A stretch of 26,571 nt of DNA from Sphingomonadales bacterium UBA6174 (GTDB lineage Bacteria; Pseudomonadota; Alphaproteobacteria; Sphingomonadales; Sphingomonadaceae): NCBI GenBank assembly GCA_002422945.1, contig DITW01000086.1:1-26571 (forward strand), in the 5' to 3' direction. Both the position numbers and the translations under genes were made by a program. The notes below the pieces were generated by a model. It made no database searches. It saw only the letters and a list, made by a program, of their open reading frames with translations, and was not told the origin of the DNA. This document shows, piece after piece, positions 6,427-14,092 of this stretch. How positions within the stretch are numbered: position 1 is the first letter of the stretch; every line of letters begins with the position of its first letter.

Positions 6427-7503
6427 ATGGCTTTGGACGAACTTAAAGCGGACCTGTTGGTGCAGATCGAAGGCGCGACCTCACTTGACGCGCTGGATGC
6501 CGTCCGTGTGGCGGCGCTCGGCAAGCAGGGCAGCGTATCCGCATTGTTGAAGTCGCTGGGCGGCATGTCGCCGGATGAGCGGCAGGTGCAAGGTCCAAAG
6601 ATCAATGGCCTGCGCGAAGCGGTGACCAATGCCATTGCCGACCGCAAGGCAGCGCTGGAAGGTGCGGCGTTGAACGCGCGGCTCGCGTCCGAGAAACTGG
6701 ACATGACATTGCCTGCGCCCGCATTTCCCGCAGGCTCGGTCCATCCGGTCAGTCAGGTGATGGACGAACTGGCCGAAATCTTCGCTGACCTTGGCTTTGC
6801 CGTCGCGACCGGGCCGGAAGTCGAAGATGACTGGCATAATTTCACCGCGCTCAACATTCCGGAAAGCCATCCGGCGCGGGCGATGCACGACACTTTCTAT
6901 TTCCCCGATGAAGTCGATGGGAAGAAGATGCTGCTGCGCACCCACACATCGCCTGTGCAGATCCGCACGATGATGTCGCAAAAGCCGCCGTTCCGTATCA
7001 TTGCACCGGGGCGCGTCTATCGTTCGGATTCGGATGCGACCCACACGCCGATGTTCCATCAGATCGAAGGTCTGGTGATCGATCGCGGCATCCATATGGG
7101 CCATCTCAAATGGACGCTGGAGACATTTCTCAAGGCATTTTTCGAGCGCGATGACGTCGTGTTGCGGATGCGGCCCAGCTATTTCCCGTTCACCGAACCT
7201 TCGGCAGAGGTCGATGTCGGCTTCACCCGCGATAAATCGGGCCGCCGCGTGATCGGCGGATCGGAAGGCTGGATGGAGGTGCTCGGTTCCGGCATGGTTC
7301 ACCCGAAGGTGATCGAAGCCTGTGGGCTGGACCCGAATGAATGGCAGGGCTTTGCCTTTGGCACCGGGGTCGACCGGTTGGCGATGCTGAAATACGGGAT
7401 GGATGATTTGCGCGCATTTTTTGACGGCGATCTGCGCTGGCTGAAACATTATGGATTTGCGGCGCTGGATGTGCCCACCTTGTCCGGGGGAGTGGGCGCA
7501 TGA
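6427..7503 (+). CDS. pheS: Phenylalanine-tRNA ligase alpha subunit
   Basis: This is the catalytic alpha subunit of the alpha2-beta2 class II synthetase that charges tRNA-Phe. The 358-residue product has an N-terminal coiled-coil tRNA-binding region (residues ~1-90) and the class II core. Motif 2 reads RIIAPGRVYRSDSDATH and is followed by TPMFHQIEGLVID; motif 3 is GFAFGTGVDRLAMLKYGMDD. I chose the ATG at 6427, which gives the usual family N-terminus MALDELKADLL; the frame is open upstream to 6373, but that part overlaps the terminator and lacks family similarity. The stop overlaps the pheT start as ATGA, indicating translational coupling of equimolar subunits. Confidence 0.97.
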   Translation: MALDELKADLLVQIEGATSLDALDAVRVAALGKQGSVSALLKSLGGMSPDERQVQGPKINGLREAVTNAIADRKAALEGAALNARLASEKLDMTLPAPAFPAGSVHPVSQVMDELAEIFADLGFAVATGPEVEDDWHNFTALNIPESHPARAMHDTFYFPDEVDGKKMLLRTHTSPVQIRTMMSQKPPFRIIAPGRVYRSDSDATHTPMFHQIEGLVIDRGIHMGHLKWTLETFLKAFFERDDVVLRMRPSYFPFTEPSAEVDVGFTRDKSGRRVIGGSEGWMEVLGSGMVHPKVIEACGLDPNEWQGFAFGTGVDRLAMLKYGMDDLRAFFDGDLRWLKHYGFAALDVPTLSGGVGA

Positions 7504-9869
7504 AGTTCACCCTGAGCTGGCTGAAAGAGCATCTCGACACGGATGCCGATATCAACGCCATTTCGGTCGCGCTGACGCAGATCGGGCTGGAAGTGGAGGG
7601 CATTGAGAATCCTGCGGAAAAGCTCGCTGGTTTCAAGGTCGCCAAGATATTGACCGCCGCGCCGCATCCGCAGGCCGATAAATTGCAGGTCTTGACCGTC
7701 GATGCGGGCGATGGCGCGTTGCAGGTCGTATGCGGTGCCCCCAATGCGCGTGCCGGTCTTGTCGGCGTGTTCGGGATTGAGGGCGCGGTGGTCCCGGCCA
7801 ATGGCATGGTGTTGCGCAAGGCCGCGATCCGTGGCGTTGAATCCAATGGCATGATGTGTTCGACCCGCGAATTGGAATTGGGCGAAGACCATGACGGCAT
7901 TATCGAATTGCCTGAAAATGCGCCGATTGGCACGAATTTCGCCGATTATGCCGCGTTGAACGATCCGGTGATCGATGTGGCGATCACCCCCAATCGTCAG
8001 GATTGCATGGGCGTGCGCGGCATTGCCCGCGATCTTGCCGCCGCTGGTTTTGGCGGGTTGAAACCGCTCAATATTCCGCAGGTCGCCGCTGTGTTCCCGT
8101 GCCCGATTGAGGTGCGGACCGATGATCAATCGGGTTGCCCGGCCTTTTATGGCCGCGTTATCCGGGGTGTGACCAACGGCGCATCGCCCGATTGGATGCA
8201 GCGCCGGTTGCAGGCCGTGGGTCAGCGCGCGATTTCCGCATTGGTCGACATCACCAATTATGTGATGCTCGATCATGGTCGCCCGAGCCATGCCTATGAT
8301 CTGTCCACGCTGGCGGGGCCGGTGGTGGCGCGCAAGGCCAAGGACGGGGAGCGCGTGACCGCGCTCAATGGCAAGGAATATGCGCTGGACAGCAGCATGA
8401 CCGTCATCGCCGATGCCAATGGCGTGCATGACATTGCCGGGATCATGGGCGGCGAACATTCGGGGTGCAGCGACACGACGACCGATGTGTTGTTGGAGGT
8501 CGCCTATTTCGACCCGGATCATATCGCCCGCACCGGGCAGAGACTGGCGCTTGCGTCCGATGCACGCAGCCGGTTCGAACGTGGGGTGGACCCGGCGTTT
8601 CTCGATGACGCGACGCAATTGCTGACGGGCCTGATCCAGTCGATTTGCGGCGGTGAGGCATCCGAGATCGTTCGTTCCGGCCAGCCGCCGGAACTGGGCC
8701 GCACGATCCGCTATGACCCGCAATTGAGCGAGCGTCTGGGCGGGGTTGCGGTGCCGGACGCGCAGCAGCGTGCGATTTTGACGGGCCTTGGCTTCAAGAT
8801 CGATGCGGGCTGGACGGTGTCGGTGCCGAGCTGGCGGCGCGATGTCGATGGCGCGGCGGATCTGGTGGAAGAAGTAATCCGCGTGATCGGTCTCGACAAT
8901 GTGCCGAGCACGCCATTGCCGCGCACCGAGGGTGTGGCCCGTCCGACGGCGACGCCGATGCAGATGGTTGAACGTCGCGCACGTCGTGCGGCTGCTGCGC
9001 GTGGCCTGCAAGAGGCGATCACCTGGTCATTTCTGCCGGAAGCGCAGGCGGCGGCATTTGGCGGTGGCGTGTGGACATTGTCCAACCCGATTTCCGAAGA
9101 TCTGAAGGTCATGCGTCCTTCGTTGTTGCCCGGTCTGTTGGCTGCGGCGCAGCGCAATGCCGACCGTGGCGCGGACAGCATTCGTCTGTTTGAAATCGGG
9201 CGGCGCTATCTGGCTGAAGGTGAACGCCTGACTTTGGGCGTGGTGCTGGCAGGCGAACGCAGCCCGCGCAACTGGCAACAGGGCAAGGCGCAGGGCTTTG
9301 ACGCATTCGATGCCAAGGCCGAGGCGCTGGCATTGCTGGCGGCTGCCGGTGCGCCGGTCGATAATTTGCAGGTGATGGGCGAGGCGGGGGATCATTTCCA
9401 CCCCGGCCAATCCGCGACCTTGCGGCTGGGGCCGAAAACGGTGGTGGCGAGCTTTGGCACGCTGCACCCGGCAACGGCCAAGGCCTTCGGACTGGAAGGG
9501 CCGGTGGTCGCGATCGAGATTTATCTCGATGCCCTGCCGGTGAAAAAGTCCAAGGATGGCTTTATGCGTCCGGCCTATACCCCGCCTGCATTGCAGACGG
9601 TGCGGCGCGACTTTGCGTTCCTGATGCAGGCGGATGAGCCGGTCGACGGCCTGTTGCGTGCGGTACGCGGCGCGGACAAGGTCAATATCGTCGCGGTGCG
9701 GCTGTTCGATCTGTTCACCGGCCAAGGCGTGGCCGAAGGGCAGAAATCGGTCGCGATCGAAGTGGCGTTGCAGCCGGTCGACAAGAGCTATGACGAGGCG
9801 GCGTTAAAGGCCATTTCGGAAAAGATCGTCGCGGCTGCGGTCAAGCAAGGGGCGACATTGCGCGGGTGA
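7500..9869 (+). CDS. pheT: Phenylalanine-tRNA ligase beta subunit
   Basis: This 789-residue beta subunit of PheRS has the normal bacterial length and domain order. The start is MKFTLSWLKEHLDT, followed by an EMAP/OB-type tRNA-binding domain (residues ~40-150, including PHPQADKLQVLTVD and CSTRELELGEDHDG). The B3/B4 editing region (~210-380) carries LVDITNYVMLDHGRPSHAYD and hydrolyses mischarged Tyr-tRNA-Phe. A B5 DNA-binding-like fold (~405-475) and the catalytic-like core come next, and the C-terminal FDX-ACB anticodon-binding domain (~695-788) begins at PPALQTVRRDFAFLM. The ATG overlaps the pheS stop. A REP-like element follows the gene. Confidence 0.97.
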   Translation: MKFTLSWLKEHLDTDADINAISVALTQIGLEVEGIENPAEKLAGFKVAKILTAAPHPQADKLQVLTVDAGDGALQVVCGAPNARAGLVGVFGIEGAVVPANGMVLRKAAIRGVESNGMMCSTRELELGEDHDGIIELPENAPIGTNFADYAALNDPVIDVAITPNRQDCMGVRGIARDLAAAGFGGLKPLNIPQVAAVFPCPIEVRTDDQSGCPAFYGRVIRGVTNGASPDWMQRRLQAVGQRAISALVDITNYVMLDHGRPSHAYDLSTLAGPVVARKAKDGERVTALNGKEYALDSSMTVIADANGVHDIAGIMGGEHSGCSDTTTDVLLEVAYFDPDHIARTGQRLALASDARSRFERGVDPAFLDDATQLLTGLIQSICGGEASEIVRSGQPPELGRTIRYDPQLSERLGGVAVPDAQQRAILTGLGFKIDAGWTVSVPSWRRDVDGAADLVEEVIRVIGLDNVPSTPLPRTEGVARPTATPMQMVERRARRAAAARGLQEAITWSFLPEAQAAAFGGGVWTLSNPISEDLKVMRPSLLPGLLAAAQRNADRGADSIRLFEIGRRYLAEGERLTLGVVLAGERSPRNWQQGKAQGFDAFDAKAEALALLAAAGAPVDNLQVMGEAGDHFHPGQSATLRLGPKTVVASFGTLHPATAKAFGLEGPVVAIEIYLDALPVKKSKDGFMRPAYTPPALQTVRRDFAFLMQADEPVDGLLRAVRGADKVNIVAVRLFDLFTGQGVAEGQKSVAIEVALQPVDKSYDEAALKAISEKIVAAAVKQGATLRG

Positions 9870-9903
9870 GGTCGCGGCCCTCCCTATATTCTTCATGCCC
9901 CTC

Positions 9904-10005
9904 CCCCTTCGTCACCCTGAACTTGGTTCAGGGTCCATCCGCACTGTCGCATCTGGATGCTGAAACAAGTTCAGCATGACGAGCGTGAGGAGGGTGACGA
10001 AGGGG
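9904..10005. repeat. Paired REP-like element with 14-bp outer inverted repeats (copy 3)
   Basis: The core (9910-9982) has CCCTGAACTTGGTTCAGGG on the left and TGCTGAAACAAGTTCAGCA on the right, each a hairpin. Outside them, CCCCTTCGTCACCC (9904-9917) and GGGTGACGAAGGGG (9992-10005) are perfect complements, so the whole element can fold as one long imperfect stem. It lies between pheT and nagZ. Confidence 0.85.
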
Positions 10006-10095
10006 AAACCGTTCACGGCCAGCACATAAACGCGACATTGCCTTTACAGGCGGGCAGCTTATGTTGCGCTTCACAGTTCTAACACGGGATATTAC

Positions 10096-11112
10096 ATGCA
10101 GCCGGTCATTTTTGGACTTGAGGGCGAGGTTCTGACGGAACGGGAGCGCGCCTTGTTTCGCGCCTCGAACCCGGCGGGTTATATCTTGTTCAAGCGCAAT
10201 ATTTCGGGCGAGGCGCAGTTGCGGGCGTTGACCGATAGCCTGCGCGAATTATCCGGGCGCAATGATGTGCCGATCCTGATCGATCAGGAAGGTGGCCGCG
10301 TCGCCCGAATGCAGCCGCCGATCTGGCCTGCATTCCCTAAGGCGGAATTGTTCGACCGGCTTTATGATGTCGCCCCGATTTCCGCGATTGAAGCGGCGCG
10401 GGCCAATGCGCGGGCGATTGCGTTGATGCTGCATCAGGCGGGCGTCAATGTGAACTGCCTGCCATTGCTCGATGTGCGTCAGCCCGATGCCCATGACATT
10501 ATCGGCGACCGGGCCTTGGGTGCAGAACCGCAGCGGATCGCCGCCATGGGGCAGGCGGTGCTGGAGGGCATGGCATCGGCGGGCGTGGTCGGCATTATCA
10601 AGCATATTCCCGGCCATGGCCGCTCATTCGCCGATAGCCATCTTGATCTGCCGGTGGTCGATGCCTCTGCGGAAGAGTTGGAAATCGATCTTGCGCCGTT
10701 CATCGCGCTGCATGATGCGCCGATGGCGATGACCGCGCATATCGTTTACCCAGCATGGGATGCGGCGCGGTGTGCCAGCCTGTCGCCATTGGTGATTGTC
10801 GATATCATTCGTGAGCGGATCGGTTTTGACGGATTGCTGATGTCCGATGATCTCGGGATGAAGGCGCTGACCGGCAGCTTTGGTGAACGCGCCGAGGGCG
10901 TGGTGCGTGCGGGCTGCGATGTGGCGCTGCATTGTTCGGGCGAGTTTGCCGAGATGGAGGCGATTGCCTTGGCCTTGGGCGAGATCAGCGATCTGGCGTA
11001 TCTCCGGCTGGAACGCGCGATGGCGAGCGTGATTGGCGCCGATCCGTTGGCGGGCGAGGATTTTGCCACCGTCACGGCCAAGCGCGATGCATTATTGGCA
11101 CTGGTGGCCTGA
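10096..11112 (+). CDS. nagZ: Beta-N-acetylhexosaminidase NagZ (GH3)
   Basis: This cytoplasmic glycoside hydrolase of family 3 removes N-acetylglucosamine from anhydromuropeptides during peptidoglycan recycling. The 338-residue product matches the single-domain NagZ length. DQEGGRVARMQPP (residues ~64-76) is the substrate-binding loop, KHIPGHG (169-175) carries the mobile catalytic histidine H174, and MSDDLGMKAL supplies the aspartate nucleophile, D251. There is no signal peptide. It heads the cluster nagZ-scpA-scpB-tatABC, an order conserved in many alphaproteobacteria. Its TGA shares a base with the scpA ATG. Confidence 0.96.
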   Translation: MQPVIFGLEGEVLTERERALFRASNPAGYILFKRNISGEAQLRALTDSLRELSGRNDVPILIDQEGGRVARMQPPIWPAFPKAELFDRLYDVAPISAIEAARANARAIALMLHQAGVNVNCLPLLDVRQPDAHDIIGDRALGAEPQRIAAMGQAVLEGMASAGVVGIIKHIPGHGRSFADSHLDLPVVDASAEELEIDLAPFIALHDAPMAMTAHIVYPAWDAARCASLSPLVIVDIIRERIGFDGLLMSDDLGMKALTGSFGERAEGVVRAGCDVALHCSGEFAEMEAIALALGEISDLAYLRLERAMASVIGADPLAGEDFATVTAKRDALLALVA

Positions 11113-11900
11113 TGTCGACGGCGTCCCTGTTTTTCGAGCAGGCGCCGGACACGAGCGACGTTGAACGATTGGTGATCGAGGTCGGCGGCTGGGAAGGGCC
11201 GCTTGATCTGTTGCTGACATTGGCGCGCAATCAAAAGGTCGATTTGCGCGAAATTTCGATTTTGGCGCTGGTCGATCAATATCTGAATTTCATTCGGGAT
11301 GCGAAGCAACTGCGGCTTGAACTCGCGGCGGATTATCTCGTGATGGCGGCGTGGCTTGCCTATTTGAAATCCGGCCTGTTGCTGCCGCGCCCGGCGGATA
11401 TCGATCCGGATCCGGAAGAATTGGCGATGCGCCTGCAATTGCGCTTGCAGCGGCTGGATGCGATGCGCGAGGCGGGGGCGCGGTTGATGGGGCGTGATCG
11501 GCTGGGCCGTGATGTCTTTCTGCGCGGCGTGCCAGAGGGGTTGCGGACCCTGCGCAAAACGGCGTGGGATGCGTCGCTTTATGATCTGATTGCGGCCTAT
11601 GGCCATTTGCGGGCGCGGGCCGAGCCGCCGGTGCATCTGGTGCGGGTGCGTAATGTCATGCCGCTGGATGAGGCGATTGAGCGGGTCGGGCGTTTGGTCG
11701 GGGCGCAGATCAACTGGGCCGAAATCGGGGTGTTCCTACCCGCCGACAAGGACCCGGCCTATCGCCGCTCGGCACTGGCGTCGTCCTTTGTCGCGGCGCT
11801 GGAACTGGCGCGGCTGGGGCGGGTCGAACTGGCGCAGGATGAGGCGTTTGCGCCGTTGATGATTCGCAGGGGCCAAAATCATGAGCGCAATCATGGCTGA
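11112..11900 (+). CDS. scpA: Segregation and condensation protein A
   Basis: ScpA is the kleisin of the Smc-ScpA-ScpB condensin, bridging Smc heads on the nucleoid. The 262-residue product starts MSTASLFFEQ. The kleisin N-terminal domain includes GWEGPLDLLLTLARNQKVDL (residues ~25-45) and the helix DYLVMAAWLAYLKSGLLLP; a C-terminal winged helix ends near SFVAALELARLGRVEL. The ATG at 11112 overlaps the nagZ TGA by one base. The frame is open upstream, but only inside nagZ. The 3' end overlaps scpB by 20 bases, consistent with coupled translation of the complex. Confidence 0.95.
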   Translation: MSTASLFFEQAPDTSDVERLVIEVGGWEGPLDLLLTLARNQKVDLREISILALVDQYLNFIRDAKQLRLELAADYLVMAAWLAYLKSGLLLPRPADIDPDPEELAMRLQLRLQRLDAMREAGARLMGRDRLGRDVFLRGVPEGLRTLRKTAWDASLYDLIAAYGHLRARAEPPVHLVRVRNVMPLDEAIERVGRLVGAQINWAEIGVFLPADKDPAYRRSALASSFVAALELARLGRVELAQDEAFAPLMIRRGQNHERNHG

Positions 11901-12528
11901 GGAAATGACCTTCGACGATGTGGGTGAGGCATTGGACGGCTTGCCCATCGGCCTGCCGGAAGAGGAACGGTTGCGGGCGTTGGAGGCGTTGCTGTTCGCG
12001 GCGCAAGAGCCGATGTCGCAGGCGGATATTGCGCGTCATTTGGGTGAATTGCCGGGATTGATTGCCTCATTGCGCAGCCTTGCGGCGCATTATGCCGGGC
12101 GCGGGATCAATCTGGTCGAACGCGGCGGTAAATGGCATTTCCAGACGGCGGGCGATCTTGCCCATTTGTTACGGCGCGAGCGCGAGGAACCGCGCAAATT
12201 GTCGCGGGCTGCGATCGAGACGCTCGCGATCATCGCCTATCATGAGCCGGTGAGCCGGGGCGAGATCGAGGCCATTCGCGGGGTGCAGATTTCAAAAGGC
12301 ACGCTGGATGTGCTGTTGGAGGCGGGTTGGGTCCGTCCGGCAGGAAGGCGCGAAAGTCCCGGCAGGCCGCTACTTTATGCGACCACCAATGGCTTTCTGG
12401 CGCATTTCGGCCTGACCTCGCGGCGCGATTTGCCGGGGATCGAGGATTTAAAGGCGGCGGGCCTGCTTGATCCGGTGGATGAGACGGTGATGCAACTCGC
12501 GCTGGAAAGCCGCGACGAGGAAGAGTAG
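11881..12528 (+). CDS. scpB: Segregation and condensation protein B
   Basis: ScpB dimers bind the ScpA kleisin and help organise the chromosome. The 215-residue product has two winged-helix domains: LRALEALLFAAQEPMSQADIA begins the first (~residues 30-100), and LSRAAIETLAIIAYHEPVSRGEIEAIRGV begins the second (~105-180). The C-terminus is acidic. The ATG at 11881 lies inside scpA; a second ATG four codons on (11893) is an equally possible start. tatA follows after 23 bases. Confidence 0.95.
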   Translation: MSAIMAEEMTFDDVGEALDGLPIGLPEEERLRALEALLFAAQEPMSQADIARHLGELPGLIASLRSLAAHYAGRGINLVERGGKWHFQTAGDLAHLLRREREEPRKLSRAAIETLAIIAYHEPVSRGEIEAIRGVQISKGTLDVLLEAGWVRPAGRRESPGRPLLYATTNGFLAHFGLTSRRDLPGIEDLKAAGLLDPVDETVMQLALESRDEEE

Positions 12529-12551
12529 AGAGAGACAAAGGAGTTTACTCG

Positions 12552-12776
12552 ATGGGTAGTTTCAGCATCTGGCATTGGTTGGTCGTTGGCATTCTCGTGA
12601 TGCTGTTGTTCGGCAAGGGCCGGTTCTCCGATATGATGGGCGATGTCGCCAAGGGCATAAAATCGTTCAAAAAAGGTATGGCTGAAGAGGATGAAGCGCC
12701 CAAGCAGGTCGATTCTCCGCCGGTCGTGCCGCCAGTGATCGAAAATAGCAAAACGCGCGAAGAGCAATCGCGTTGA
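12552..12776 (+). CDS. tatA: Sec-independent protein translocase TatA
   Basis: TatA is the small pore-forming subunit of the twin-arginine pathway, which exports folded proteins across the inner membrane. The 74-residue product has one N-terminal transmembrane helix (SIWHWLVVGILVMLLFG, residues ~4-20), the FGKGR hinge, an amphipathic helix (FSDMMGDVAKGIKSFKKGM) and a disordered acidic/Pro-rich tail. AAAGGAG is 8 bases before the ATG. The F-G hinge pair of the family is intact. It is the first of three consecutive tat genes. Confidence 0.95.
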   Translation: MGSFSIWHWLVVGILVMLLFGKGRFSDMMGDVAKGIKSFKKGMAEEDEAPKQVDSPPVVPPVIENSKTREEQSR

Positions 12777-12800
12777 TGTTGTCGGCATAGGTCCGGCACG

Positions 12801-13184
12801 ATGTTCGATGTTGCTTCGTCGGAATTGTTGATGGTGGCAGTGGTCGCGCTGGTCGTGATTGGCCCCAAGGATTTGCCGCGCGTGATGCGTGTGGTTGGTC
12901 ATTGGCTGGGCAAGGCGCGGGGTGTGGCCCGGCATTTTCGGGCGGGCATGGATGAAATGATCCGCCAGTCGGAAATGGACGATCTGAACCGCAAATGGGC
13001 CGAGCAGAATGAACGGATCATGCGCGAACATCCGATGACGGATACCGAGCGCGATGCATTGGCGGATGCGGGGCCAGTGATGACGCCGCGTCCTGATCTG
13101 ATTGCGTCGGTGTCTCCTGTCGCGGATGATGCCGATCCTGCGCCGGTGACACCCGCCGATCCCGCCACGCGCCAAGAAGGTTGA
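12801..13184 (+). CDS. tatB: Sec-independent protein translocase TatB
   Basis: TatB works with TatC as the twin-arginine signal receptor. The 127-residue product has an N-terminal membrane helix (FDVASSELLMVAVVALVVIG), the conserved GPKDLPRVMR hinge (the family form is GP-[KE]-[DR]-LP), then a charged amphipathic helix and a Pro/Ala-rich tail. It is distinguished from TatA by the GPKDLP motif and its longer cytoplasmic part. The start lies 24 bases after tatA; tatC begins 7 bases after its stop. Confidence 0.93.
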   Translation: MFDVASSELLMVAVVALVVIGPKDLPRVMRVVGHWLGKARGVARHFRAGMDEMIRQSEMDDLNRKWAEQNERIMREHPMTDTERDALADAGPVMTPRPDLIASVSPVADDADPAPVTPADPATRQEG

Positions 13185-13191
13185 ACCTGCC

Positions 13192-13929
13192 TTGATCGAC
13201 GATCTTGATGAATCCAAGGCACCATTGCTTGAACATCTGGTAGAACTGCGCAACCGGTTGTTGTGGAGTTTTGGTGCGCTCGCAATCGCCTTTGGCGTGT
13301 GCATGTATTTTTCCAAGCCGATCTTCACGATCCTTGTGCGCCCCTTGCTGATGGCCGGGCAGGGCAAGCTCATTTACACCGACATTTTCGAGGCGTTTTT
13401 CGTTGAATTGAAGGTCGCGTTTTTCGCGGCGTTGATGCTCGCGTTTCCGGTATTTGCGATACAGGCGTGGAAGTTCATTGCCCCCGGTCTTTATGCCAAG
13501 GAAAAGCGCGCCTTTCTGCCGTTCTTGCTGCTGACGCCGATCCTGTTCGGGCTAGGGGCATCGCTTGCGTATTTCTTCGCCATGCCGGTCGCGCTGCATT
13601 TCCTGCTTGGCTATCAGGGCAATTTCGGCGGCGTGACGTCCGAGGCCTTGCCTGCGATTGGTAATTATCTCGACTTCGTGACCAAGTTCATTTTCGGCTT
13701 TGGCGTGGCGTTTTTGCTGCCGGTGTTGCTGGTGCTGTTGGAAATGACCGGAATCGTGACCCGCCAGCAACTGTCATCCGGGCGGCGCTATGCGATTGTC
13801 GGCGCATTTGCGGTGGCGGCAGTACTGACCCCGCCTGATGTCGTGTCGCAGCTGTTGCTCGCGGTGCCGTTGATCGTTTTATACGAGCTGGCGTTGATTG
13901 GGATCTGGTTTAACGAAAAGCGGAGGTGA
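13192..13929 (+). CDS. tatC: Sec-independent protein translocase TatC
   Basis: TatC is the six-helix core receptor for twin-arginine signal peptides. The 245-residue product contains the N-terminal LLEHLVELRNRLLWS motif, the periplasmic FFVELKVAFFAAL region, PVFAIQAWKFIAPGLYAKEKR (a family hallmark before helix 3), and a C-terminal hydrophobic pair ending in NEKRR. The start is TTG at 13192 with AGAAGG about 11 bases upstream; no ATG or GTG gives a sensible N-terminus. A tract of nine G residues starts three bases after the stop. Confidence 0.94.
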   Translation: MIDDLDESKAPLLEHLVELRNRLLWSFGALAIAFGVCMYFSKPIFTILVRPLLMAGQGKLIYTDIFEAFFVELKVAFFAALMLAFPVFAIQAWKFIAPGLYAKEKRAFLPFLLLTPILFGLGASLAYFFAMPVALHFLLGYQGNFGGVTSEALPAIGNYLDFVTKFIFGFGVAFLLPVLLVLLEMTGIVTRQQLSSGRRYAIVGAFAVAAVLTPPDVVSQLLLAVPLIVLYELALIGIWFNEKRR

Positions 13930-13975
13930 TTGGGGGGGGGCTCCGTCCGCCCTCCCTCCACACACACATATACTT

Positions 13976-14049
13976 CGTCACCCTGAACTTGTTTCAGGGT
14001 CTATGCCGTACCGTTCGGTTGGGATGCTGAAACAAGTTCAGCATGACGA
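13976..14049. repeat. Paired REP-like element (copy 4)
   Basis: The left arm CCCTGAACTTGTTTCAGGG and right arm TGCTGAAACAAGTTCAGCA are about 24 bases apart, between the convergent tatC and gor genes. The flanks (CACACACATATACTTCGTCA on the left, and a GTATGTGTATG after the right arm) are also imperfect complements, so the whole unit extends to roughly 13961-14066. Confidence 0.85.
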
Positions 14050-14092
14050 GAGAGAGTATGTGTATGGCGGGATGACGATTTTAACCCCCACC

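Noticed and set aside
7449..9011. Long minus-strand open frame (520 codons) opposite pheT
   Set aside because: It lies wholly antisense to a fully recognisable pheT, has no family similarity, and its Arg/His-rich composition is typical of the reverse complement of GC-rich coding DNA.
1697..14049. REP-like repeats as a CRISPR array or insertion sequence ends
   Set aside because: Copies are kilobases apart, with no regular spacers, no cas genes and no transposase between arms.
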